Source of the DNA: an uncultured Clostridia bacterium
GTDB lineage: Bacteria; Bacillota; Clostridia; Oscillospirales; CAG-382
Assembly: GCA_947627335.1 (NCBI GenBank)
Contig: CANQVQ010000012.1
Coordinates: forward strand, 1-24,063
Direction of reading: 5' to 3'
Length of the DNA: 24,063 bases
Shown here: positions 16,240-22,766 of the stretch, piece after piece
How the letters are laid out: every line of letters begins with the position of its first letter
Position numbering within the stretch: the first letter of the stretch is position 1
Notes under the pieces: model-generated
Databases searched by the model: none
Told to the model about the DNA's origin: nothing
What the model saw: only the letters and a program-made list of their open reading frames with translations
Translations under genes and position numbers: made by a program

Positions 16240-18008
16240 GCGTTCTCCCCCTCCCCCGTCACGTTTTGAGAGCGACAGATCTCCCGATAGGCGTCGCAGG
16301 TGCGGTACAGATCGGCGTGCTTCCCCGCCCCGGCAAGCCGCCCGTCATCCAGAACGAGGATCAGGTCCGCGTGTCGGACCGTGCTGACCCGTTGGGAGAT
16401 CATGAATAACGTCACGCCGTGCAGTTCCCTGCGGATCCCCTCGCGTACCGCCGCGTCCGTCGCATAGTCGAGCGCACTGGTCGCGTCATCGAGCACGAGG
16501 ATCTCGCTTCCCGCCGCGATCGCACGGGCAATCGCGAGCCGCTGCCGCTGTCCGCCGCTGAAATTCCGTCCGCCCCGTGCGACGGAAGCGTCGTAGCCGT
16601 TCTCTTTTTCGCGGATAAATCCGTCCGCCTGCGCGATTCGTGACGCACGTTCGAGCGTTTCCCGCGAAGCGTTCGGGTCGCCGAGCGACAGGTTTTCCGC
16701 CACCGTGCCGGAAAAGAGCTGTACCTCCTGCGGGACGACGGCGATCTTCCGACGAAGCGCTTCGAGCGTGTACGACCGCACGTTCACGCCGTCGATCAGC
16801 ACTTCCCCGTCCGTGCAGTCATACAAACGGGAAAGCAGATGGGTCAGCGTGCTCTTGCCGGACCCGGTGCCGCCGATCAGACCGACGGTCATTCCGCGTT
16901 CGACGGTGAACGAAATATGCTCGAGCACGTTCTTTTCATGGTAGGAAAAGGACACGTCCCGGAAGCGCACGGCAGCCTCGCCCGGGATCCCCTCGGTCAC
17001 TTCCCCGTCCTGCGTTTCCGGTTCCGTCCGCAGCACCTCGCAGACGCGCTTGGCGCTGACGTACGCTTTCGCGTACAGCACGACGAGGTTGGAGACCACA
17101 AGGACCGCCGCAAGGATTTGGTTGACATAATTGATCAACGCGATGATGTCCCCGCTGCTGACGTCGCCGTGATCGGTAAACAGCCAACCGCTGATGGCAA
17201 GGATCAGGACGACCGCGAAATTGAGGATCAACTGCGTCAGCGGGCTGAGCAGGATGCCCGCCCGATTCGCACGAACGGCGGAGCGCATCCAGTCGTCCGC
17301 GTTTTCGCGGTAGCGTTCCTCCTGCTCCTCCGTGCGGGTGAAAGCGCGAACCACCCGTACCCCGGACAGGTTTTCCCGCAAAATGGCCGTCAAACGGTCG
17401 TTTTTCTTTTGCGTCTCGGCGTGCAGCGGCACGCTCCTGCGGGTCACGAGCGCCATCGCGAGCAACAGCAGCGGCACGGCGAAAAGGATCACGAGCGCCA
17501 GCCGCGCCTGCATCCAGAACGCCATCACGATCCCGCCGATACACAGGAACGGCGCACGAATGACCAAACGGATCAGCATGGCGACGGCGTTCTGCAAGGC
17601 GTTCACGTCCGCGGTCAGGCGGTTGATCAGGGACGGCGTTCCGAACGCGTCCAGTTCCCGGTGGGAAAGCGATTGGATCTTGCGGTAGAGCACGCTCCGC
17701 AGCTTCGTACCGTATCCCTGCGAAACCTGACTCGCCCAATACTGGCAGAGAATCGCCGAGCAAAGCCCGAGCGCGACGATCCCGACGAGGATCGCCCCTT
17801 CCCGCAGCACATAATCACGGTACGGTTCCCCCGCCGTCTGCATTTCCAGCACGCGGTCGATGACGCCCGCCAGCCGCAGGGGCATATACAGCTCCAAAAT
17901 CGCTTCAAACAGCTTGCAGAGCGGTCCTGCGATGCACTTCCACAGGAACGGACGCAGATAGACCGCCAGCGGACGAATGACCGGCGGACTCTGTTCGGTT
18001 TTTCGCAT
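16236..18008 (-). CDS. ABC exporter subunit with degenerate catalytic residues (permease-ATPase fusion)
   Basis: The 590-residue half-transporter has a membrane domain at about residues 15-315 and an ATPase domain from about 345. Walker A is intact (GGTGSGKST, 379-387) and the signature is FSGGQ (483-487). The Walker B Glu is replaced by Asp508 (LVLDDATS; codon 16485-16487), and the H-loop His is replaced by Gln539 (ISQR; codon 16392-16394). These are the hallmark substitutions of the inactive-site subunit in heterodimeric exporters (BmrC or TM287 type). The start is ATG 18008, 9 nt after AAAGGAGG. A TTG start 24 nt upstream would begin ahead of that site and is unlikely. It is the first gene of the pair and lies just past a hairpin that ends the upstream operon. 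Confidence 0.9.
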   Translation of the reverse strand: MRKTEQSPPVIRPLAVYLRPFLWKCIAGPLCKLFEAILELYMPLRLAGVIDRVLEMQTAGEPYRDYVLREGAILVGIVALGLCSAILCQYWASQVSQGYGTKLRSVLYRKIQSLSHRELDAFGTPSLINRLTADVNALQNAVAMLIRLVIRAPFLCIGGIVMAFWMQARLALVILFAVPLLLLAMALVTRRSVPLHAETQKKNDRLTAILRENLSGVRVVRAFTRTEEQEERYRENADDWMRSAVRANRAGILLSPLTQLILNFAVVLILAISGWLFTDHGDVSSGDIIALINYVNQILAAVLVVSNLVVLYAKAYVSAKRVCEVLRTEPETQDGEVTEGIPGEAAVRFRDVSFSYHEKNVLEHISFTVERGMTVGLIGGTGSGKSTLTHLLSRLYDCTDGEVLIDGVNVRSYTLEALRRKIAVVPQEVQLFSGTVAENLSLGDPNASRETLERASRIAQADGFIREKENGYDASVARGGRNFSGGQRQRLAIARAIAAGSEILVLDDATSALDYATDAAVREGIRRELHGVTLFMISQRVSTVRHADLILVLDDGRLAGAGKHADLYRTCDAYREICRSQNVTGEGENA

Positions 18009-18031
18009 CGCAGGCGGCCTCCTTTCAAACA

Positions 18032-18057
18032 AACGCCCACATACTCTTGTGGGCGTT
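18032..18057 (-). terminator. Hairpin between the DUF624-like gene and the ABC exporter
   Basis: AACGCCCAC (18032-18040) and GTGGGCGTT (18049-18057) form a 9-bp stem with an 8-nt loop. On the minus strand it is preceded by an A-tract and followed only by TGTTTG, so it is a weak terminator. On the plus strand TTTTTTT follows. The AAAGGAGG of the exporter begins about 6 nt past the stem, so partial read-through or attenuation is possible. Confidence 0.6.
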
Positions 18058-18071
18058 AGTTCTTTTTTTGT

Positions 18072-19067
18072 TTATCCGCGATCCGTAAAGATCGGTTCGA
18101 TCTCCTCTTCCTGCGGGCGTTCCTCCGGGTGGTCGCGGTAGTACGGCTCGATCATATAGGTTTCGATGACCGGATAAGCCGCATAGACGCCGATATACTG
18201 CAAGATCCCGAACGTAAAGACGATCGGCAGGAACGTCCCGAATACCGGGAGCATCACAAACAGGTAGACGTTGATAAAGACAGCCAAAGCGGACCCGAGC
18301 AGGCACAGCAGGCTGCGCTTACAGCCGAGGAAAACCAGGAACAGTGAATTTTTGAGCAGTTTTGTAAACTTCAGATCGAACGTCACGAGGATCAGGTAGA
18401 TATAGTTCCGCATGACGAAATAGATCAGCGAGGAGAACAGCACGACGTAAAAAGCCATCTGCATGAAGAAGGTGTTTGCGTTGGCATAGTAGGCGATCAG
18501 GTCGTACCCGAGGAACAGGATCAGCAGAGCGTCGAGGATCGCGATCGGAAATCCCTGCCGCAGATTCCTGCGGATCGCCGAAAAGAATTCGCTCCACGGA
18601 GAAAGCGGTTCGCAGCGCACGACGCTTCGCATATTATACACCGCACCGATCGTGGAGACTCCAAAGGTCAGGATCAGCAGGAACGCACAGTACATCAGCA
18701 CCCGCGATGCGGTCGAAACGATCTGCACGGTCGTGCCGACGCCGAAAAGACCGTGCAGCATGGAGAGCATCGGGCTTTTCTCCCCCGCCAGTTCCATTCC
18801 ATAAACCGTCGCGTAGACCGGCGACATCGGCGCGGGGACGCTGCTGTCGAGGTTGCCGGAAAGACCGAACAGAAACAGCAGGAATGGAAAATTGCAGAGC
18901 GAGAAGAGGATGCTGGTCGAGGAAATGTTGCCCATACGGTTCTTGAAAAGTCGGAAAAAGAACCCAAGCCCCATTTTCTTGTCCCGTTCGACCTGCTGCT
19001 TCGTCACGCCCTTGCCGCTTCGGTTGTTCGTCCCGGAAAAGAAGTTGTAAATTCTGCCTTTGCCCAT
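18072..19067 (-). CDS. Polytopic membrane protein, YesL/DUF624-like
   Basis: The 331-residue protein has a basic cytoplasmic N-terminus (about 40 residues) and about six membrane helices. These are near residues 48-70, 120-145, 172-195, 200-225, 232-265 and 268-290. An acidic tail ends it (EERPQEEEIEPIFTD). The layout and the FFFRLFKNRMGNISSTSILFS start resemble the DUF624/YesL family, whose members often sit by sugar-uptake operons and have no proven function. It is longer than the usual roughly 210 residues owing to an extra extracytoplasmic loop between helices 1 and 2. The ATG lies 3 nt after the xerD-like stop, with GAGGG inside that gene as ribosome binding site. Assignment to the family is by eye only. 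Confidence 0.6.
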   Translation of the reverse strand: MGKGRIYNFFSGTNNRSGKGVTKQQVERDKKMGLGFFFRLFKNRMGNISSTSILFSLCNFPFLLFLFGLSGNLDSSVPAPMSPVYATVYGMELAGEKSPMLSMLHGLFGVGTTVQIVSTASRVLMYCAFLLILTFGVSTIGAVYNMRSVVRCEPLSPWSEFFSAIRRNLRQGFPIAILDALLILFLGYDLIAYYANANTFFMQMAFYVVLFSSLIYFVMRNYIYLILVTFDLKFTKLLKNSLFLVFLGCKRSLLCLLGSALAVFINVYLFVMLPVFGTFLPIVFTFGILQYIGVYAAYPVIETYMIEPYYRDHPEERPQEEEIEPIFTDRG

Positions 19068-19070
19068 CGG

Positions 19071-19979
19071 TCATGCCCTCGGATGATATTTCATATAGCT
19101 TTTCGGCATCTTGTTTTTTAAGTATTGCGTGTATTTCTGCGTGGAGGCGAGGTCGCGATGACCGAGGATCTCCTGGATCTCGTGAATGTCCGCCCCGTTT
19201 TCGAGCAGATGCGCCGCGAAGGAATGGCGGAGGGTGTGCGGCGTGATGTCCTTTTGGATGTTTGCCGACCGCACATAGCCCTTGAGGATCTTCCAGAAGC
19301 CCTGCCGGGTCATTCGTTCGCCGGAAATGTTGACGAACAGCGCTTCCCCGCTTTGCCCCGCCGTCAGGATCGGTCGGGAGCGGTGCAGATAGACCTCCAG
19401 CGCGTGCATCGCGACCGGGTAGAGCGGAATGAGCCGTTCGTTTTCGCTCCCGCCGCAGCGCACGCAGGAAAGGGCGAGGTTGACGTCGGTCAGGTTCAGT
19501 CCGATAAGTTCGGAAACCTTGATGCCGGTCGCATACAGCAGTTCGAGCATCGCCTTGTCCCGCATCCCCTTCACGTCGTTCGTGTCCGGCTGGGAAAGCA
19601 GCGTTTCCACCTCGGCGGAGGTCAGGACGTTCAGTTCCTTCTTCGCCGCCTTGTCGTTGTGGACGCCGCGAGCGGGATTGCTCTGCATCTGCCCGACGGC
19701 GACGAGGTACTGGAACATTCCCCGCAGCGCGGACAGCGAACGGCTGACGGACGACGCGGAAAGCCCGGTCGAGGTGAGATACCGTTTATACTGCTCGACG
19801 TCCTCCGGCGTCAGTTCCGTGAAGCTGTCCACCCCACGGACGTCCGCGAAACCGAAGAACTTTTCGAGGTCCCGGCGATAGGCTTGTACCGTGTTGTCCG
19901 GGGAATGCCTGACGCCGGACAGGTATTCCAGATAATGATGCAATTGTAAGGTCAATTGTCCGGAATCGTTCAGCATCAT
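19071..19979 (-). CDS. xerD: Tyrosine recombinase, XerD-like, with altered active site
   Basis: The 302-residue protein has an N-terminal core-binding domain (about 8-100) and a C-terminal catalytic domain (about 115-290). It ends in KYHPRA, like E. coli XerD (HHPRA), and its overall similarity to XerD is plain (DKAMLELLYATGIKVSELIGL). The second catalytic cluster is intact: His248 and Arg251 (HTLRH), His274 (LGHRD) and nucleophile Tyr283 (QKYT). But the first catalytic Arg is Lys154 (codon 19518-19520), and the beta-hairpin Lys of the GKGNKER motif aligns with Gly177 (CGGSENER). XerD resolves chromosome dimers at dif with XerC, and whether this protein still can is open. GGGAG lies 4 nt before the first of two adjacent ATGs. 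The SpoIIM-like gene is 12 nt upstream. Confidence 0.85.
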   Translation of the reverse strand: MMLNDSGQLTLQLHHYLEYLSGVRHSPDNTVQAYRRDLEKFFGFADVRGVDSFTELTPEDVEQYKRYLTSTGLSASSVSRSLSALRGMFQYLVAVGQMQSNPARGVHNDKAAKKELNVLTSAEVETLLSQPDTNDVKGMRDKAMLELLYATGIKVSELIGLNLTDVNLALSCVRCGGSENERLIPLYPVAMHALEVYLHRSRPILTAGQSGEALFVNISGERMTRQGFWKILKGYVRSANIQKDITPHTLRHSFAAHLLENGADIHEIQEILGHRDLASTQKYTQYLKNKMPKSYMKYHPRA

Positions 19980-19991
19980 GAAACTCCCACA

Positions 19992-20582
19992 TTAAGATAT
20001 ACCCGAAAAAGGCAGAAACAAAAGCTCCGCAGCTCGACACAACAGGTACGCAACCGGGAACAGCAGGCAGAACGCGAGAAAGGACTTGCAGCAAAAGACG
20101 TTTTTCCAGCCGGAGCGGGTCCGCAGAGAAGTCAGAAACGCTTCGACTGAGAACAGCAGGACGCTCAGATACAGCGCAAGCAGCAGGCACAGGCAGAGCG
20201 TTTCGCGCACCGTGGAAATCGCGAACGACCCGGCGGCACAGCCGAACAGGAAGGAAAACCAAACAAGTCCGACCGGGACGACCGCCACACCGAAAAGCGT
20301 CATGCCGCAAAGCAGCATCGCCGGTAAAAGCACCCGCGACGCACGGAACAAGGGCAAAAAACCGACGGTCATTCCCTGCACCGACGCGTAATAGCACCCG
20401 AGCAGGATCCCGAAGGCGGCGAGCAGCAACGCGGAAAGGTAGTACCGCTTTCGCCGGACAAAGAGGGCGTCCATCGACCGAAAGAGACTGCGCAGGGTCC
20501 GGCGTAAGGCGGAAATCGGATGTTTCCGCTTCGGCGGCACATACGGGACGAGCGCACGGACGGGGGATTCCGAAAGCGTCAT
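19992..20582 (-). CDS. Putative stage II sporulation protein M-like membrane protein
   Basis: The 196-residue protein has a basic cytoplasmic N-terminus (about 45 residues) and about five membrane helices (near 48-66, 78-102, 104-120, 125-145 and 165-190). The LCGMTLFGVAVVPVGLVWFSFLFGCAAGS segment resembles the central region of SpoIIM/DUF95 proteins. SpoIIM works with SpoIID and SpoIIP in septal wall remodelling during engulfment. In Bacillus subtilis spoIIM is close to the xerD homologue ripX, and here the gene is directly upstream of a xerD-like gene, which supports the call. The ATG at 20582 is chosen because GAGGTGAT lies just upstream; the frame remains open further into proC, but that part is a shadow. 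The identification rests on weak similarity plus synteny. Confidence 0.55.
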   Translation of the reverse strand: MTLSESPVRALVPYVPPKRKHPISALRRTLRSLFRSMDALFVRRKRYYLSALLLAAFGILLGCYYASVQGMTVGFLPLFRASRVLLPAMLLCGMTLFGVAVVPVGLVWFSFLFGCAAGSFAISTVRETLCLCLLLALYLSVLLFSVEAFLTSLRTRSGWKNVFCCKSFLAFCLLFPVAYLLCRAAELLFLPFSGIS

Positions 20583-20629
20583 GAAAATCACCTCGGAACA
20601 CCATATGCCGCTTGTCCCCCCACATATGC

Positions 20630-21463
20630 CTAAAGCGATGCGGAGATCTCGTCGGCACGCTTCGTGCAGGCGTCCATCGCACGGGCGACGGTGCCGGCAA
20701 AATCGGCGTCCGAAAAGACCTGCATGGCGGCAAGCGTCGTTCCGCCCGGACTGCACACCCGTCGGATCAGCTCGTCGATCGGGCAATCCGCCTGTTCGAT
20801 CATCTTCACGGCGCCCGTTACCGTTCGCAGGAGCAGCGGGAGCGCCTGTTCGGCGGAGATCCCCTGCTGTGCGGCGCCGTCAAGCATCGCCTTCACGAAC
20901 AGGTAGACGTAAGCGGGCGAGGAGCCGTTGACGGAAATGACCGGGTTGAGCTGCGCTTCCTCGAGCACGGCGACAGTCGCGATTGAGGAGAACAGCCGAC
21001 AGACGGTTTCAAACGCCCATTTCGGGACGCGACCGTTCTCGCACAGCGCAACCGTCCCTTCCCCGACCTGGATCGGCGTACTCGGCATCGTGCGGACGAC
21101 CGGGACTTCCCCGCCGGCGGCTTCGCAAATCAGCGCACACGGCACGGAAGCGGCGACGGAAACGAACACCATCTCCCTGCGATAGCCGCTTGCGCGAACA
21201 CATTCCGCGACGACCTCCCGCACGGTACCGGGCTTGACGCAAAGAAAAAGAAAATCGGCGCCTTCCAGTGCCTCCGCGATCGAACCTGCGGTCCGAACGC
21301 CGATGGCGCGAAACGAAGGGTACTTGTCCGCGTGCTTACAGCAGACCGTGATCCGATCCGGCGCAAGCGCACCGGAGGAAACCAGACCGCGAATGATCGC
21401 ACCGCCCATGTTTCCGCCGCCGATGAACGCGCATCGACCGCCGTTGCTTTCCCATTTGCCCAT
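20630..21463 (-). CDS. proC: Pyrroline-5-carboxylate reductase
   Basis: Reduces 1-pyrroline-5-carboxylate to L-proline with NAD(P)H, the last step of proline synthesis. The 277-residue protein has the dinucleotide fold FIGGGNMGGAIIRGL near the N-terminus and LCVKPGTVREVV after the fourth strand. MPSTPIQVGEGTVAL, GSSPAYVYLFVKAMLDGA and the C-terminal SPGGTTLAAMQVFSDADF complete the ProC signature and proline-binding helices. The length matches the family (about 270). The ATG at 21463 is chosen over a GTG at 21472 because the GGAAAGGGGG element ends only one base before the GTG but 10 nt before the ATG. It is the first gene of the operon with spoIIM-like, xerD-like and DUF624-like genes. It gains glutamate-derived substrate indirectly from the oxidative branch encoded at 1255-5781. 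Confidence 0.93.
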   Translation of the reverse strand: MGKWESNGGRCAFIGGGNMGGAIIRGLVSSGALAPDRITVCCKHADKYPSFRAIGVRTAGSIAEALEGADFLFLCVKPGTVREVVAECVRASGYRREMVFVSVAASVPCALICEAAGGEVPVVRTMPSTPIQVGEGTVALCENGRVPKWAFETVCRLFSSIATVAVLEEAQLNPVISVNGSSPAYVYLFVKAMLDGAAQQGISAEQALPLLLRTVTGAVKMIEQADCPIDELIRRVCSPGGTTLAAMQVFSDADFAGTVARAMDACTKRADEISASL

Positions 21464-21517
21464 CTCGTCCACGCCCCCTTTCCGCCGATTCTGTCCGATA
21501 GAACCGAATACATTCTT

Positions 21518-21546
21518 ATCTTACCTCATTTTGCCGGAAAATTCAA
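21518..21546 (-). promoter_or_regulatory. Probable sigma-A promoter of proC
   Basis: On the minus strand TTGAAT (21541-21546) is 17 nt from TAAGAT (21518-21523). Each hexamer matches consensus at four or five of six positions. The -10 lies about 55 nt upstream of the ATG at 21463, in an AT-rich gap. Confidence 0.65.
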
Positions 21547-21714
21547 GGGGTTATCGAGAAATTCCCCAATTTCGTAAAAAATGTAAGATTATTTGAGCGA
21601 ATTATGGTAACCGAATTATGTAAACCGATGAAACCAAGAAAGAAAAGGGCAGGATATTGTGCCGCAAAGGGTCGAACGCGCAAGATGTTGTTTGTGCATA
21701 TTGCCCCTTCGTTT
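21547..21714. other. Intergenic region between proC promoter and DUF3006 terminator
   Basis: The region is AT-rich near 21547-21650. A plus-strand frame opens here with several Lys/Arg codons but has no ribosome binding site and runs antisense into DUF3006 and thyX, so I do not call it. No tRNA, riboswitch-like fold or promoter other than that of proC was recognised. Confidence 0.45.
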
Positions 21715-21792
21715 CCTGTCGAAACGGCGGACGAAAAACAAAAAACCGGCGGACACGCGTTTATCCGCCGGTTTTTCGGACGATTCGACAGG
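21715..21792. repeat. Outer inverted repeat around the DUF3006 terminator
   Basis: CCTGTCGAA (21715-21723) is the reverse complement of TTCGACAGG (21784-21792), which lies just past the DUF3006 stop. The pair brackets the 13-bp terminator stem at 21741-21776, giving a nested two-tier structure. Confidence 0.6.
21741..21776 (-). terminator. Strong rho-independent terminator (bidirectional shape)
   Basis: AAAAACCGGCGGA (21741-21753) pairs perfectly with TCCGCCGGTTTTT (21764-21776) over a 10-nt loop. On the minus strand the stem runs into TTTTT, then TGTTTTTCG. It ends the metallo-hydrolase, thyX and DUF3006 transcript. The T-rich arm on the plus strand gives it the same shape in the other direction. 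Confidence 0.9.
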
Positions 21793-21794
21793 GT

Positions 21795-22010
21795 TCAGCG
21801 ATCCTTCGTTTCGCGGTGGAAAAGCCGCTTTCGCAAGGATTCTGCGTCATTTTTTTGCTGTTCGGTCGCCTCGCGGTCGACGGTCAGGCGCAGGACGTCG
21901 CCTTCCTTCGCGTCCGCCGGGAGCAGTGCGGTCGGGAGGTCGAGCGTCTTGCCCTTTTCGTATTCGCAGACCACGATCTCCCCCTCGAATCGGTCGATGA
22001 TCAATTGCAT
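21795..22010 (-). CDS. DUF3006 family protein
   Basis: The small 71-residue protein matches the DUF3006 pattern: IIDRFEGEIVVCEYEKGKTLDLPTALLPADAKEGDVLRL, a short beta-rich fold in which the cell's ID(R)FEG start and the LP...AKEGDV turn are the conserved parts. It ends in a charged helix. Its function is unknown, but the family is commonly encoded right next to ComEC-like metallo-beta-lactamase hydrolases. Here such a hydrolase is encoded upstream, with thyX lying in between. AAAGGAAGGG precedes the ATG by 6 nt. G+C is high (41 of 60 bases in the block 21901-21960), like the hydrolase gene and unlike thyX. Confidence 0.8.
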   Translation of the reverse strand: MQLIIDRFEGEIVVCEYEKGKTLDLPTALLPADAKEGDVLRLTVDREATEQQKNDAESLRKRLFHRETKDR

Positions 22011-22031
22011 TGGAAACCCTTCCTTTCTCGA

Positions 22032-22049
22032 ATTTTGTCAACCTGCGTC
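22032..22049 (-). repeat. 18-bp direct repeat, copy at the 3' end of thyX
   Basis: On the minus strand this is GACGCAGGTTGACAAAAT, encoding Asp-Ala-Gly-stop at the end of thyX plus six following bases. An identical copy lies at 22749-22766 at the end of the hydrolase gene. The distance between the copies is exactly 717 bp. Confidence 0.95.
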
Positions 22050-22718
22050 TGCTGTGATATCGTCAAAGACAACGGGAATCTTTTTCTGCAATTCTGTAAG
22101 TAGTGGAATGGTGACTTCTCTGATTTGCGGATGAGCGCTCGGAGCGGTTCGCAATTTGAAAAACGCCCTCCACTCTCTGTAATTCGCCGTGATAATAATA
22201 TTTGTTTTTGTTGCGTTTGGCAAAACGGAACGTGCCATCTGCGATGTCGCTCCTAATTCAATCATTTTCATATAATGCCGTTCTGCATCCTTCATAGCAT
22301 CGAGCCATTCCAAGTAAACCTTCTCGATGTTCTCTGCGTCCATTTTTTTCATCTTGCCATCGCCGTCAATCCCATTTTTAATATCAATGACGGAGATTTC
22401 ATTTCCGAATTTTTCTTTGGAATAATTCACATAGCGCGTACTTTCTTGCGCAAAACTCGCGAGTCTATGACGCACCATTTCGTGAGATACGCCCCTATCT
22501 ACGGTGAACAGTACGGATAATGTGCTATGTTCGATCATAGCTTCATGTCCGTTCGCGATCAGCATCCTCACAAATTGCTTCGCGCTTTCGCCGTCATCGG
22601 TAATTTTATCTTCGGATTTATAACACACGCGTCCAATCCGTTCGATGTGCTGCAATTCCTTGATTCCTTTATCCGAAATCGGGGTCAATATTTCGTATCC
22701 AGCTTCAAGAACTTTCAT
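22038..22718 (-). CDS. thyX: FAD-dependent thymidylate synthase
   Basis: Flavin-dependent synthesis of dTMP from dUMP using methylene-tetrahydrofolate and NADPH, unrelated to ThyA. The 226-residue protein has the diagnostic motif RHRxxSxxxxSxR in full (RHRLASFAQESTR, residues 83-95), preceded by a conserved HSTLSVLFTVDRGVSHEMVRHR block. The substrate-binding region around NATKTNIIITANYREWRAFFKLR is near residue 175. The length is normal. ATG 22718 has GGAGG 6 nt upstream. The gene is markedly AT-richer than its neighbours: 60-base blocks inside it counted 20, 27 and 25 G+C, versus 38 and 41 in the flanking genes. Together with the 18-bp flanking repeat this points to recent acquisition, perhaps from a phage, where thyX is common. 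Confidence 0.95.
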   Translation of the reverse strand: MKVLEAGYEILTPISDKGIKELQHIERIGRVCYKSEDKITDDGESAKQFVRMLIANGHEAMIEHSTLSVLFTVDRGVSHEMVRHRLASFAQESTRYVNYSKEKFGNEISVIDIKNGIDGDGKMKKMDAENIEKVYLEWLDAMKDAERHYMKMIELGATSQMARSVLPNATKTNIIITANYREWRAFFKLRTAPSAHPQIREVTIPLLTELQKKIPVVFDDITADAG

Positions 22719-22748
22719 TATGTACCTCCGTATCAATAAGAGCCGGTG

Positions 22749-22766
22749 ATTTTGTCAACCTGCGTC
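22749..22766 (-). repeat. 18-bp direct repeat, copy at the 3' end of the metallo-hydrolase gene
   Basis: Identical to 22032-22049 (GACGCAGGTTGACAAAAT on the minus strand). It holds the last three codons and the stop of the hydrolase gene. If one copy and the intervening 699 bp are removed, the hydrolase stop would lie 27 nt from the DUF3006 start. Confidence 0.95.

Noticed and set aside
14269..16269. 666-codon open frame on the plus strand
   Set aside because: It runs antisense to the ABC exporter subunit with complete Walker and H-loop motifs. The translation is His/Arg/Gln-rich without any domain.
16839..18059. 406-codon open frame on the plus strand
   Set aside because: Antisense shadow of the degenerate ABC subunit, rich in Arg, Asp and His.
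21604..22134. 176-codon plus-strand frame starting in the gap beyond proC
   Set aside because: Most of it is antisense to DUF3006 and thyX. The unique first part is short, basic and has no ribosome binding site.
22730..22758. Promoter for thyX using TTGACA inside the 18-bp repeat
   Set aside because: The hexamer is a perfect -35, but the best -10 at 16-18 nt spacing is TGATAC or TTGATA, a poor match. The TTGACA arises from the stop codon and flanking bases.
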